Assembly: GCF_014117425.1 (NCBI RefSeq)
Contig: NZ_CP059725.1
Coordinates: 2,170,001 to 2,234,000, forward strand
Source: Bartonella sp. HY038
GTDB lineage: Bacteria; Pseudomonadota; Alphaproteobacteria; Rhizobiales; Rhizobiaceae
Direction: 5' to 3'
Length of the DNA stretch: 64,000 nt
The notes beneath the pieces are model-generated. The model was not told the DNA's origin. It searched no databases and was given only the letters and a program-made list of their open reading frames with translations. Position 1 is the first letter of the stretch. Each line of letters begins with the position of its first letter. This document shows positions 20,711 to 29,991 of the stretch, piece by piece. Both the position numbers and the translations under genes were made by a program.

Positions 20711-22444
20711 TTAGTCAGGTAAATTGCCTGAAACATCACCTGCCGCGAGGATCGGCGCGCTTTCTTCCATAAAATCTGGCGAAATTCCTAAGAACGAAGC
20801 TGATCGTGTAATAATATTTGCCGCCATTGGTCCAGCATTTAGACCAGCAGTCGCGGTAAATTTACCTTCTTCTGGTTGCGGTTCGTCAATAATTGTTAGC
20901 ACCATATAGGTTGGATCATCCATTGGAAAAGCAGCAAGGAAAGAATTAAAGCGCTTATTCTTGGAATATTTACCGTTTACAACCTTTTCAGCCGTGCCCG
21001 TTTTACCGCCAACACGATAGCCTTTTACGGCTGCACGACGTCCCGAACCAATATCGGCATTCAGCTTATAAAGGTAACGCATATCACGGCTTGTTTCATC
21101 GCTAACCACTTTAGTCGAATGCTCAAGCGCCTCTGCTTGATTGCGCTTCAAGAAGGTTGGCTCAATCAAATGGCCACCATTCATTAAAGCTGAAGCACCA
21201 ACTGCAGTTTGCAGGGGCGTCGTCATCATTCCATGTCCAAAAGCAATGGTCATAGAATGAACTTTTTTCCATGTGCGTGGTTCAACAGGACGCGCCACTT
21301 CTGGTAATTCGGTTGTCATGCGATCTAAAAGACCTAAACGCTTCAAGAATGCACGGTGCCCCTCGATACCAACCGTATCGGCTTCACGACCTGAACCAAT
21401 ATTGGACGAATAGATAAATACTTCCCATAAAGCGAGTGGGCGATATTTACCGTGGAAATCGCGAATGGTTTGGTGACCAAAACGCAAAGGCTTTGATGCA
21501 TCAATCATCGAATTTAAACGAAACTTGCCTGAATCAAGCGCCATGGCAGTGGTGAAACTTTTAATGGTTGATCCCATTTCAAAGGTACCGGCGGTCATGC
21601 GGTTAAGCCGATCTTTTTCCAAAGCATTGACTGGATTATTCGGATCAAAATCAGGCATAGAGGCCAAAGCAATAACCTCGCCCGTTTTAACGTTTAATAC
21701 AACCGCACCTGCGGCAATCGCCTTATATCGTTCCATCGCCTGTACAAGTTCATCGCGCACGATTGATTGCACGCGAATATCAATTGAAAGCTTAACTGGC
21801 TCCAATGACGATGGATCAGCAAGCCCAGCCGCACGCAAATCACTAAGACCAGCATTGTCGATATATTTTTCCATACCGGCAATACCCTGATTGTCGATAT
21901 TAACTAAGCCTAAAATGTGCGATGCAGCAGGTCCTGATGGATAAAAGCGCCGCGTTTCCATTCTAAAACCTACACCAGGAATGCCAAGTGCCATAATGTC
22001 TGATTTTTGCCGCGGTGTTAATCCACGTTCAATCCAAGCAAAACCAGTATCACGACGCAATTTTTTATAGGTAGTTTCCCAATTAAGGTTTGGCAAAACC
22101 GTTGATAAAAGTTCAATCGTTTCATTGGCATCAATTATGCGACGTGGCTCAGCAAAAAGCGAATAGGTTTTAATGTCAGTGGCGAGCAATACCCCATTAC
22201 GATCTACAATATCAGGCCGCGATGTCATATCAAGCTGGGCAGGACCACGCGCTTCTTCTATCTCACCACCTTGTTGACCATAAAGGTAAAGCTTCCCGCC
22301 AATAACCGCATAGACCCCCATAAAACAGGCAGCAACAAAAAACATGCGACGACTGGTGCGCTTCGCATCAGATGCATGTTTTTCTAAAACTTCAAACTTA
22401 GTTAAAGGAGCTTTTTTCCGAAACAAGAAATTGGTTAATTTCAT
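20711..22444 (-). CDS. ftsI: FtsI (PBP3), septal peptidoglycan transpeptidase
   Basis: FtsI is the class B penicillin-binding protein that cross-links septal peptidoglycan with FtsW. The protein has 577 residues. One transmembrane segment lies near residues 35-52 (MFFVAACFMGVYAVIGGKL), followed by the pedestal domain and the transpeptidase domain. The active-site motifs are SxxK (MGSTIKSF), SxN (YSSNIGSG) and KTG (VGGKTGTAEK). It overlaps ftsL by 4 nt (ATGA). Confidence 0.95.
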   Translation of the reverse strand: MKLTNFLFRKKAPLTKFEVLEKHASDAKRTSRRMFFVAACFMGVYAVIGGKLYLYGQQGGEIEEARGPAQLDMTSRPDIVDRNGVLLATDIKTYSLFAEPRRIIDANETIELLSTVLPNLNWETTYKKLRRDTGFAWIERGLTPRQKSDIMALGIPGVGFRMETRRFYPSGPAASHILGLVNIDNQGIAGMEKYIDNAGLSDLRAAGLADPSSLEPVKLSIDIRVQSIVRDELVQAMERYKAIAAGAVVLNVKTGEVIALASMPDFDPNNPVNALEKDRLNRMTAGTFEMGSTIKSFTTAMALDSGKFRLNSMIDASKPLRFGHQTIRDFHGKYRPLALWEVFIYSSNIGSGREADTVGIEGHRAFLKRLGLLDRMTTELPEVARPVEPRTWKKVHSMTIAFGHGMMTTPLQTAVGASALMNGGHLIEPTFLKRNQAEALEHSTKVVSDETSRDMRYLYKLNADIGSGRRAAVKGYRVGGKTGTAEKVVNGKYSKNKRFNSFLAAFPMDDPTYMVLTIIDEPQPEEGKFTATAGLNAGPMAANIITRSASFLGISPDFMEESAPILAAGDVSGNLPD

Positions 22445-22833
22445 GGCTTTACACTCCCAGTCTTTATCGTGTCGCTGTTTTGACCAAGTTCCCCAGCTAG
22501 TAATTCTTCACTATTCATGATGAGCTTTTCAATTTCGTCAGGCAAGCGTTCTGGAATATCATTTGGCTTAACGATCTGACGCGGTTCAATTGTTGCCAAA
22601 TTTAGTCCATCCTTATATTGCTCGGCAAGTCGCATCATACGAGTAGGGGTTGTCATCATTGCCCATTCTGCTTTTAACAAAGCAAGCGTATCTTTTTCAG
22701 CACTAATTTGTCGCTCGATACGACGCACTTCAGCATAGCGCTTTAACGCATCATATTTTACCTTATAAGTTATGGCTGCAGCCAAGACCATAATAGCAAC
22801 CATTATAATATGAGATGTGCGAAAAACAGTCAT
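22441..22833 (-). CDS. ftsL: FtsL-type division protein
   Basis: This 130-residue bitopic protein lies between rsmH and ftsI, the standard place of ftsL. A transmembrane segment (about residues 8-23, [17 protein letters not shown]) is followed by a coiled coil ([28 protein letters not shown]), and the alphaproteobacterial pattern [27 protein letters not shown] is clear. FtsL scaffolds the FtsQLB complex that activates FtsWI. It overlaps both neighbours by 4 nt. Confidence 0.9.
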   Translation of the reverse strand: MTVFRTSHIIMVAIMVLAAAITYKVKYDALKRYAEVRRIERQISAEKDTLALLKAEWAMMTTPTRMMRLAEQYKDGLNLATIEPRQIVKPNDIPERLPDEIEKLIMNSEELLAGELGQNSDTIKTGSVKP

Positions 22834-23816
22834 CGCGAATGTCCTTTTAGTGGCGCAAGATCTGCAAGCTGAAAAATGGCCATATCGTTATCATAGGCAG
22901 GATTATCGGTGCGCACCCCGACCCGTAATTTTGCTGATCGCGAACGCGGATTTATATCAATTTCCGCTTCACTTGCTGCCATTGCACCTTTAAACAACGG
23001 TTCAAATGAGGGCAAAAGATCCAAACTATTAGGCATATGGCGCGACTGTGGCCGTTTACCTGAACGATCGGCAAAGAAGCGCTTTACCATACGATCTTCT
23101 AGCGAATGGAAAGTAACGACAGCCAACTTGCCACCTGGCTTTAAGATTTGCTCTGCCCCCAATAAGGCTTTTGCAAGTTCACCAAGTTCATCATTAACAT
23201 AAATACGAAGGGCCTGAAAAACGCGAGTAGCTGGATGAATGGCATTAGGTTTACGTCCAATTGACGCTTCAATCGCCTTTGCCAAATCACCCGTGCGCGT
23301 AAAAGGCGTTGTCTCGCGTCTTGCCTCGATCATACGTGCAATCCGGCCTGCTTGGCGTTCTTCTCCCAAAAATCCAAAAATACGCGCAAGATCACCGGCC
23401 TTTAAACGGTTAACCACATCGGCAGCACTTACGCCTTTTTGTGACATACGCATATCAAGCGGCCCATCTTTTTGAAAAGAAAATCCGCGTTCGGCTTCGT
23501 CTATCTGCATCGATGAAACACCAATATCAAGAACGACCGCATCGACCTTTTTGTCAACAACTTGTGCGATATTAGAAAAAGCCGTTTCAATCAACCTAAG
23601 CCGTCCATTATATTGATCTAGCAATGTTTTTGCACCAGCAATGGCATTTGGATCACGGTCAAGCGCTATGACATTTGCGCCTTTTTCTAAAAAGCCACGC
23701 GAATAACCTCCTGCTCCAAAGGTACCATCAACAATAGTCGTCCCTTCAAGTGGGGCTACACTATCGCAAACTTCCTTTAGCATTACAGGTATGTGACGCT
23801 CATAACCTTCAGTCAT
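22830..23816 (-). CDS. rsmH: RsmH (MraW), 16S rRNA m4C1402 methyltransferase
   Basis: RsmH N4-methylates C1402 of 16S rRNA using S-adenosylmethionine. The protein has 328 residues. It begins [33 protein letters not shown], the first SAM motif, followed by [21 protein letters not shown], a strong family signature, and [13 protein letters not shown] near the C-terminus. It is the first gene of the dcw cluster here. The transcriptional regulator gene mraZ, which normally precedes it, is not found in the 290 nt before the IS1595 element. Confidence 0.95.
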   Translation of the reverse strand: MTEGYERHIPVMLKEVCDSVAPLEGTTIVDGTFGAGGYSRGFLEKGANVIALDRDPNAIAGAKTLLDQYNGRLRLIETAFSNIAQVVDKKVDAVVLDIGVSSMQIDEAERGFSFQKDGPLDMRMSQKGVSAADVVNRLKAGDLARIFGFLGEERQAGRIARMIEARRETTPFTRTGDLAKAIEASIGRKPNAIHPATRVFQALRIYVNDELGELAKALLGAEQILKPGGKLAVVTFHSLEDRMVKRFFADRSGKRPQSRHMPNSLDLLPSFEPLFKGAMAASEAEIDINPRSRSAKLRVGVRTDNPAYDNDMAIFQLADLAPLKGHSR

Positions 23817-24105
23817 CTTTTGCCTTCATTGCTTTTTAAACCCATACAACCATGAGGGAGACCTCTCCAAGCTGATTTGGTTACATTTTGCGCCATTATG
23901 CTTAACGAATTATTAGAAAGACCGTGAAAAATGTTAATTTAAAAAATTAATTAGTGAATTCTTTATCATTCATGACATCATTTTTTATAAAGCAACTAAA
24001 TTTTGCATTTTCTATATAGAAAATTGAGCAAAAAAGCCTAAAAATTTGATGTGATTGCAGCTTACCTAAAACACTTTAGGAGGCTGGCATAGATAAGGGT
24101 TAAGT
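23817..24105. other. Leader of the dcw cluster, no mraZ
   Basis: This 289-nt A+T-rich stretch lies between rsmH and an IS1595 insertion. I find no mraZ coding sequence and none of the repeated GTGGG boxes to which MraZ binds. It presumably contains the dcw promoter, which I cannot place with confidence. Confidence 0.4.
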
Positions 24106-24113
24106 ATAATTAT

Positions 24114-24820
24114 GGGGCTGACACCTGACTTTATATAAGTTAGGGTCTCTTTATGTATGTAAATCATTGTAAACTAACAAGAAATAAGCAGTTCGAGCTT
24201 ATGAAATACTTCATTGCGGGTTCAACCGCTAGAACAGCTGCTGATTTGGCTGGTATTCATCGCAATACAGCTGTACGCTTTTTTCATAAATTGCGATGTT
24301 CAATTGCCGTAAAACAACAGGAACGTGCGGAACAATTTGCGGGTGAAATCGAATTAGATGAAAGTTATTTTGGAGATCATAGCAAAGGCATGCGCGGTCG
24401 AGGAGCCGCAGGTAAAGTTGCTGTCTTTGGTATTTTTAAGCGAGGTGGTCAAGTTTATACACAAATCATCTTGCATGCTAAAACAGATACGCTTATGCCT
24501 ATAATCCGCCAGAAAATCGTACCTGACAGCATTGTTTATACAGATTGTTGGCGAGGATATAATGCGCTTGATGTTTCAGAATTTAAACATTTCCGCATTA
24601 ATCATTCAATCTTATTTGCGAATGAAAAGAACCATATTAATGGCATTGAAAATTTTTGGAACCAAGCCAAACGACATATGAGAAAGTTTAACGGAGTTCC
24701 AAAAGAGCATTTCAATCTATTCTTGAAAGAATGTGAATGGCGCTTTAATATCGGTACACCTAAACAGTTGCTAGATGATCTTAAAATCATCCTTAAATCA
24801 CAATCTTAGGTGTCAGCCCC
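24114..24820 (+). mobile_element. Complete IS1595-family insertion sequence
   Basis: The 707-bp element has perfect 13-bp terminal inverted repeats (GGGGCTGACACCT at 24114-24126 and its complement at 24808-24820). It is flanked by an 8-bp target duplication, ATAATTAT (24106-24113 and 24821-24828), which is itself palindromic. An 8-bp A+T-rich duplication is typical of the family. Its single gene is intact, so this copy may be active. It sits between the dcw leader and an older IS1595 remnant. Confidence 0.93.
24153..24809 (+). CDS. IS1595-family DDE transposase
   Basis: An intact 218-residue transposase. An N-terminal helix-turn-helix (FIAGSTARTAADLAGIHRNTAVRFFHKL) is followed by the DDE-type core: GEIELDESYFGD (first D), VYTDCWRGYNAL (second D), and NHINGIENFWNQAKRHMRKF in the third block. 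It ends LKECEWRFN plus a short tail, as usual for the IS1016-like subgroup. It is clearly diverged from the copies at 35.4 and 48.6 kb, so it is a separate lineage. Confidence 0.92.
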   Translation: MYVNHCKLTRNKQFELMKYFIAGSTARTAADLAGIHRNTAVRFFHKLRCSIAVKQQERAEQFAGEIELDESYFGDHSKGMRGRGAAGKVAVFGIFKRGGQVYTQIILHAKTDTLMPIIRQKIVPDSIVYTDCWRGYNALDVSEFKHFRINHSILFANEKNHINGIENFWNQAKRHMRKFNGVPKEHFNLFLKECEWRFNIGTPKQLLDDLKIILKSQS

Positions 24821-24829
24821 ATAATTATT

Positions 24830-25474
24830 TCATCCAACTTGACAATACTTTAATCAAGTTCTGTGTTGGTCGATAGTTAAAATGCCATTCACACTCTTTT
24901 AAGTAGAGGTGAAAGTGCTCTTTTGGGATGCCATTAAAGCGACCCATATGCCGCTTGGCTTGGCTCCCGAATGCTCGATCCCATTGATATGGTTGTGCTC
25001 ATCCACAAAGGCTTTTGCCCAAAGGTTTTAAATGCTTGACCCGATCATGGTAAAACTCAGTCACATCAAGAACATCATAGGCAGAAAAGCTTATCGTGAT
25101 AAACAATGGAATCTGGCTTAATTGATTGCCTAATAATCGGTAAAGCATTTCAGTACGGGCATTTGGTATAGGAAACGCATGAACTTTTCCATTGCGTTTT
25201 AAAATTCGAATATGGGTGTGTCCCCGCCAGCTTCACGTCTTCTTTTGCCTTCACGCACAGCACCCAAATAACTCTCATCAAGTTCAATTTCACTACACAT
25301 AAGTTCAGGCGTTTCCTGTTCAAGGCGGAAAGCTATTTCCTCTTGCAGCTTGTGGAAATAAAGGGCAGCTGTGTTCCTGTTTATTCTTGATAAAACGGCA
25401 GCAGAACGAGCCATTGAACCGGTTACGAAATACTCGAGAAGTTCAAATTTTTTACGTAAAAAGGCGACATTCAC
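24830..25474 (-). pseudogene. Decayed IS1595 transposase
   Basis: Reading leftward from 25474, the first about 90 codons are recognisable (FELLEYFVTGSMARSAAVLSRINRNTAALYFHKLQEEI ... EIELDESYLGAVREGKRRREAGG). After that the frame is broken several times, and only patches match, such as the C-terminal block near 24870-24960 corresponding to KRHMGRFNGIPKEHFHLYLKECEWHFN. No terminal repeat is preserved. The intact IS1595 next to it abuts this remnant. Confidence 0.85.
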
Positions 25475-25772
25475 GCCGTCACTTATCCATCTGATAGCAA
25501 CAGCTTTTTTAGCTATCTATGCCAGCGACTAAAAATATCCACGGCATTGGAACCAGTTGCCGCTACCTCGCAAAGGGATATAGAAGCGAAGGGGCGGTTT
25601 GCCGCCCCTTTCGTCATTTTAAAACATAAAAATTTTGATTATTGAAACTTATAAATTATCGCAGATTAGAAATGTAATTTCAAGAATGCTTTTTGATGAA
25701 ATAAAATGACAGAAGATCGGCTATTCATTATCAAAATTTAATTTTTCTCAAAAACGTTGGTTATAATTTGCC
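25475..25772. other. Gap with GC-rich hairpin
   Basis: There is no gene. A strong hairpin lies at 25589-25610 (AAGGGGCGG, loop TTTG, CCGCCCCTT), followed on the plus strand by TCGTCATTTT. It looks like the terminator of a plus-strand gene that has since been lost at the IS junction. Confidence 0.5.
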
Positions 25773-26024
25773 TTAAACTTTCAAAGTTGAACTACCAATT
25801 ACGATACCCCCGCATGAAGTCGTACAACCGGTATATGCAACTTGCTTACCATTAATAGTAAGAGATGACGTTCCCTGCGTAATAACACCACCGCAAGCAC
25901 AACTATCGCCAATACATGCAATTGGTTTTGGATCAGATATAGCTGCTTGTCCGCTAATTACAACATTATCACCATGAATTGGACATTGATGGAGATCGCC
26001 AACCCGCACAACTTCTTTTGCCAC
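25773..26024 (-). CDS. PAAR-domain T6SS spike-tip protein (island A)
   Basis: PAAR proteins cap the VgrG spike of the type VI secretion system and carry effectors. This one has 83 residues, essentially a bare PAAR domain: RVGDLHQCPIHGDNVVISGQ, IACIGDSCACGGVITQGTSSLTINGKQVAYTGCTTSCGG. The His and Cys residues fit the zinc site at the tip. The start is GTG 26024 with AAAGGGG upstream. It is the last gene of island A, 11 nt after the two-repeat protein. With no C-terminal extension, it must carry cargo non-covalently. Confidence 0.87.
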   Translation of the reverse strand: MAKEVVRVGDLHQCPIHGDNVVISGQAAISDPKPIACIGDSCACGGVITQGTSSLTINGKQVAYTGCTTSCGGIVIGSSTLKV

Positions 26025-26034
26025 GTTAACCCCT

Positions 26035-26853
26035 TTAATGTTTTTGCTTTAAGATTGCATCTATTAGTTGAGCGAAGAATAATTCAGAATTTTTTATAAA
26101 GCTTTTCACTCGTTTTTCAGGTGATAATTTTGTATCAATCAACACAGCCGCCCATGGAAAAACAGGACTTCGCTCAAAAGCAAATCCAAAATATAATGAA
26201 GCTAAGCCATAAAGAATACTTTCTCTTGTTGGTAAACCAATATTTTCAGCACGTTTTAAATTAGTTTCTAATGTTACGCTGCGCGCCTCTAGTGACAATA
26301 TTTCCCATTTTCTGGGAAATAATTCTTCTGCAATTGCCTCTAGATATACTTTTTTTTGGTTTTCTGATCTTTCAACCGTATTATTCCATGTGTGATAATA
26401 ATCATCAATATATTTCATCTTTTCTTCAAAGTTTGTCCAATCTTCTTGAAATATGGGGAGATTAATATCAATTTGATCTAAAAATGCATGAATACGGTTA
26501 AAATAAAGTTCTTCATTATCATCCCAATTGGCAGCTTTACGTAAATCTATATATTGAGGGTCAATATCAAAAAAGAAGCCAAAATATCCAATAGGTATCA
26601 TATAATACCAAATTTCTCGCTCCGTCTTGCCATTCCAATATTCTGCACGTTTCATAGAATCTAAAGCAAGGTGCTCAATTTGCTCTTTAGTCATCGTAGA
26701 TGCTAAAACTGGAAAAGATTTATGCCAAAAATCAACTGATCTGTGTTGAAAATATTTTAGTTGGTCTTGTTTAAAAAGTTCTTTTAAATTTTTCCCTGTC
26801 TTGAGAGCGATTTCATCGTTGTATTCATCATCATAATAATTATTATTATCCAT
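26035..26853 (-). CDS. Two-repeat helical protein linked to DUF4123/PAAR
   Basis: Start chosen at ATG 26853 (MDNNNYYDDEYND), overlapping the adaptor gene by 8 nt. ATG 26862 is also possible. The protein has about 272 residues and looks like a tandem of one helical module. The first copy is FWHKSFPVLASTMTKEQIEHLALDSMKRAEYWNGKTEREIWYYMI...GFFFDIDPQYIDL (shown in part), and the second is FPRKWEILSLEARSVTLETNLKRAENIGLPTRES...YFGFAFERSPVFPWAAVLID. I have seen such modules beside DUF4123 and PAAR genes, but the function is unknown to me. A loading chaperone role is inference. Confidence 0.6.
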   Translation of the reverse strand: MDNNNYYDDEYNDEIALKTGKNLKELFKQDQLKYFQHRSVDFWHKSFPVLASTMTKEQIEHLALDSMKRAEYWNGKTEREIWYYMIPIGYFGFFFDIDPQYIDLRKAANWDDNEELYFNRIHAFLDQIDINLPIFQEDWTNFEEKMKYIDDYYHTWNNTVERSENQKKVYLEAIAEELFPRKWEILSLEARSVTLETNLKRAENIGLPTRESILYGLASLYFGFAFERSPVFPWAAVLIDTKLSPEKRVKSFIKNSELFFAQLIDAILKQKH

Positions 26854-27517
26854 GAGAAGCATCTTTCTTTTTAGAAATGACTTTTTTTTCAATTAATAAA
26901 TTACTGAGTTCCTTAGTTATATTATTATCTAGATTAAAGGCCACGTCACGAAGATCGCCATTCACAATAGAACTAAAATGGATAATTTCAGAATTATAAA
27001 AATCAAAATAAAAAACGATACCCACATATTCAAGAAATTTACATTTATCCTTTTCTCCAAGATCTTTCCAAAAACTATCAAAAAAACGTGGATGAAAATA
27101 TCGAAAGTAAGATCGTTGTTTCTCAAAATGAATATAAAGAAAGCTGCGTAAGGTCGGTAAAATTTCAGAAAAACTATTATCTGAAATTATAAAAAGTCCC
27201 CATGTAGAAAGCGATTTTTGTTTAAATAGCCATTCGGAAAAGGTTGTTATAGCTTCATCCTTGTCGGCTTCAATAAAACTTAAATCAATAAGATAAGGTG
27301 CAAGCTCAATTAAATCCTTCTCTCGCCTTGGAACCATTGCCCACTGCAACACAGGGTATTTTGACAATGCTGAAACCATGTTACTCGTCATTCCTTGAAG
27401 AGACATACCAGCTTCAATAAGACCAAGGAGATGATAATTTGAACGTGCCTCATAAAGCTGGTGGCAAATACTCTTTAAAAAAGTCGATTGGGCGGTTAGA
27501 TTTTCAATCGTCATCAT
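26846..27517 (-). CDS. DUF4123 T6SS effector adaptor (island A)
   Basis: DUF4123 proteins (TEC/Tap-1 adaptors) load effectors onto VgrG. I choose ATG 27517, which overlaps the previous stop as ATGA, giving 223 residues. The domain spans nearly the whole protein: YHLLGLIEAGMSLQGM, then LIELAPYLIDLSF (the conserved APYLV-like block), WGLFIISDNSFSEILPTLRSFLYI, and FRYFHPRFFDSFW, which is the typical R-[FY]-[FY]-D/H-P-R motif. Its cargo is most likely one of the upstream hydrolases. It is cytoplasmic, with no signal peptide. Confidence 0.82.
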   Translation of the reverse strand: MMTIENLTAQSTFLKSICHQLYEARSNYHLLGLIEAGMSLQGMTSNMVSALSKYPVLQWAMVPRREKDLIELAPYLIDLSFIEADKDEAITTFSEWLFKQKSLSTWGLFIISDNSFSEILPTLRSFLYIHFEKQRSYFRYFHPRFFDSFWKDLGEKDKCKFLEYVGIVFYFDFYNSEIIHFSSIVNGDLRDVAFNLDNNITKELSNLLIEKKVISKKKDASHG

Positions 27518-28386
27518 TTTTCCCAACCGTTTAAAATGAGGATGGACAGATCATTTTTTGGCCGATAATTCTGTGCCTTGATTTCAAATTGTGTAGAGCT
27601 AATTTTTTTGACATCATCACCACAAAAACTAATTAGATTGTCTGGCTTTCCCTTATCAACAACAAGGCGAAAATCTTTAATTGTTCCTCCAGCCCAATTC
27701 CCACCAGTTGTTAGAATATAGCCAATATTTGTCAAAAAAACACTTTTGTATCCTAGCTTTATTTTCTTTTTTATTGCTGATTTAGTAGTTTCATCAAGGC
27801 AATAAGCTTTACTATAGTCGAGAGTACCGTCCAGCAAAAATTCGATAGGCTGTGGAACACCAGTACCAACCATTGGCTTGTAGGTATGACGTACCTTCAC
27901 TGTATTTCCTGCGGGAAAGGTTTGATCCCAGTAAAATGCATGAGTAACAAATGCACTATCCTCATCATATTCATCTATATATTTTGATTTCAATCTCTCT
28001 AATTCAGCACCGCGTGCAACTTTTTTATGATAATTTGTAGTAACTACCCTATCATTTACCCACACATGAAAATTAATATTACCATCAGCCAGGTCTCTTT
28101 GCGCATTCAAAATTCGAGAATCTACGATCACAAGAGGCGGCAAGGGGAAAAAAACTGTAGTTTTAATATCTTTATCTATTTTATTTTTAAAAACATAATT
28201 TACTTCAATCTTGTCTTCAGAAATATATAAATCTTCTGAAAGCATTTCTATATTTTCATTTTTTTTTAATTCAATCCCCCCAGCCGCGAAATAACCTTCA
28301 GTATCATTGGCCAATGTATTAAGTGGATAAGCTAAAAATAACGATATAAAATATATCATCACTTTTTTATAATTTAATAACACCAT
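27514..28386 (-). CDS. Secreted DUF4424-family protein, candidate immunity protein
   Basis: The protein has 290 residues with an N-terminal signal segment (VMIYFISLFLAYPLNTLANDTEG). The body matches my memory of DUF4424: AAGGIELKKNENIEMLSEDLYISEDKIEVNYVF, followed by TTVFFPLPPL and FYWDQTFPAGNTVKVRHTYKP. The family function is unknown. It sits immediately after a lipoprotein peptidoglycan hydrolase and before the adaptor. A periplasmic protein in that place suggests an immunity protein against a cell-wall effector, but that is inference. AAGGAAATAAT precedes the ATG. Confidence 0.68.
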   Translation of the reverse strand: MVLLNYKKVMIYFISLFLAYPLNTLANDTEGYFAAGGIELKKNENIEMLSEDLYISEDKIEVNYVFKNKIDKDIKTTVFFPLPPLVIVDSRILNAQRDLADGNINFHVWVNDRVVTTNYHKKVARGAELERLKSKYIDEYDEDSAFVTHAFYWDQTFPAGNTVKVRHTYKPMVGTGVPQPIEFLLDGTLDYSKAYCLDETTKSAIKKKIKLGYKSVFLTNIGYILTTGGNWAGGTIKDFRLVVDKGKPDNLISFCGDDVKKISSTQFEIKAQNYRPKNDLSILILNGWEK

Positions 28387-28443
28387 ATTATTTCCTTAAA
28401 TAAATACATTGCGAAATTATGATAAAAGATACTTTATTTTAAT

Positions 28444-29304
28444 CTAAATGACGCTCTCATTCTCATTAATTTTTCCTCCATGCTTTTTTACCCACCATGT
28501 ATCTGTTAAATCGTATTGTTCTTCACATGGTTCGTAATCTTTTGGCACAACAAATGCTTTTACTAATGATGAACTGTAAGTACTAATTTTTACACGATCA
28601 CCCTGATTGCCGCCGAGACCAAGATAAAAAATTCTATTGTTTCGTTTAATTGTACCTACAACAAATGTAACGTGCTGAAAGTTCTCCTTCTCTGTTGGGC
28701 CAGGTTTAAATAAAACCATTATGGCTCCCAAGCATGGTTTATTTTTATCTAATTTTTTTCCATAGTTTTGCCATGCTTGAGAAGAAATGGAAGTATACTC
28801 TAATGGTGTTATAAGTCCCTCATAGGGTTTGCCTGTTTTCATATTTATTGTTTCGGTTAAACACCACTGAATAAATGCTCCGCACCAAGCGGTATTATAT
28901 GTTGTCTTATTCCTAGGAATGAGATCATAATTCGATCGCCTGAAAAATTCTAAAACTTTTAAACTACTTCCATGACTATCATATCCATTTTTTCCCTTAT
29001 GGCTTAAATCCCCCTCAAAAGTTCCATCAGAAGCTTCATAGACCATCGCCGTAACCAACCAGTGCGGAAAATCACATTTTCCTTTTCCGGCAGAATGGCT
29101 AGCGCATTTAGAGTTATTATCTGGTTTTGTATTGCGTCCTCTTCCTGCAGCCTGTCTGGGTATTACCCCATACCTTTCCGCTGGTGAGCTTGAGCCAGTA
29201 TTGTTGCCACTAGCTCCGATTGAGTTACCTGCTCCACCAGTCGAAGCGCAACCCGTTAAGAACAAGCAAAAAAAACATAACAAAATTATATTACGTAGTG
29301 TCAT
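28444..29304 (-). CDS. Lipoprotein with TIGR02594-type peptidoglycan hydrolase domain
   Basis: This 286-residue protein has a lipoprotein signal (residues 1-18) with lipobox LTGC, acylated at Cys19, then a low-complexity Ser/Gly linker. The hydrolase domain is NlpC/P60-CHAP-like: catalytic Cys141 in TAWCGAFIQWCL, His211 in FQHVTFVVG, and LGLGGNQGDRV as the third block. It is a clear paralogue of the gene at 29992-30843, which has no export signal. As a lipoprotein it would be exported by the cell itself, which is odd for a T6SS effector. It may be a housekeeping-type hydrolase, a captured effector, or an effector with a dual route. Confidence 0.7.
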   Translation of the reverse strand: MTLRNIILLCFFCLFLTGCASTGGAGNSIGASGNNTGSSSPAERYGVIPRQAAGRGRNTKPDNNSKCASHSAGKGKCDFPHWLVTAMVYEASDGTFEGDLSHKGKNGYDSHGSSLKVLEFFRRSNYDLIPRNKTTYNTAWCGAFIQWCLTETINMKTGKPYEGLITPLEYTSISSQAWQNYGKKLDKNKPCLGAIMVLFKPGPTEKENFQHVTFVVGTIKRNNRIFYLGLGGNQGDRVKISTYSSSLVKAFVVPKDYEPCEEQYDLTDTWWVKKHGGKINENESVI

Positions 29305-29334
29305 AATAAACTTTCAGCACTTGTTAAAATTAAG

Positions 29335-29979
29335 TTATTTTAAAAACTTAACAAACCCTCTAAGTATTTGATTGGTAGAAAGTAGTCGACATGATGACAT
29401 GTAAATTGGATGCCATCCCCCATGATTTTCCCAATAATTGGTATAGTTTACTTCTATAAAACAATCTTTATCGGAAAAATTTTTTTTAATATCATCTTTT
29501 CGTGTATCCGCAATAATATTACAGATATTATTATCACAACTTTTTAGTAAAAATTTATTACTATTAATATTTTTATTATATTTTTTTATAAAGTTAGCTT
29601 TTTTAAGACCATTATCATAAACATATAAACTAACCTGATGCTCTATATTATTTTTTGGAATAAATCCATCAGCATATATTATTTCAAAATAATTATTATT
29701 ACAAATATATGCCTTGATCCGTATCCAATCTCCATAATCAGCAAAATCGGATGACTGGTAATATGGAACTTTACAACCGGCTTTTAAGGTCATCGTAGTG
29801 TTACATTCACTTGATGTACACGATTTTAAGTCAGTATCTTTAATAAGATAAGCTGAGCCATCAAGGAAAGAAAAAGGGGGGGGGCCATCAAGCCCATAAA
29901 TTTTATCTTCGGTCGCAAAAACATTGCTTGCTGTTAGCCATAAGAATACCATTAAAGATAATATAAATATATTCTTCAT
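29335..29979 (-). CDS. Secreted hypothetical protein, candidate immunity protein
   Basis: The protein has 214 residues with a clear signal peptide (MKNIFILSLMVFLWLTASNVFA, cleavage after about residue 22). The mature part is Cys-rich (LKSCTSSECNTTMTLKAGCK, then CDNNICNIIADTRKDD), suggesting disulfides and a periplasmic location. I do not recognise the family. Its position directly after the signal-less hydrolase (12 nt apart) and its location in the periplasm, where that enzyme would act, make it the best immunity candidate. The DNA is notably A+T-rich. Confidence 0.6.
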   Translation of the reverse strand: MKNIFILSLMVFLWLTASNVFATEDKIYGLDGPPPFSFLDGSAYLIKDTDLKSCTSSECNTTMTLKAGCKVPYYQSSDFADYGDWIRIKAYICNNNYFEIIYADGFIPKNNIEHQVSLYVYDNGLKKANFIKKYNKNINSNKFLLKSCDNNICNIIADTRKDDIKKNFSDKDCFIEVNYTNYWENHGGWHPIYMSSCRLLSTNQILRGFVKFLK

Positions 29980-29991
29980 TTTAAATCATCT

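Noticed and set aside
25540..25620. RNA gene at the GC-rich hairpin
   Set aside because: Only a single hairpin; no cloverleaf, no promoter and no known RNA motif.
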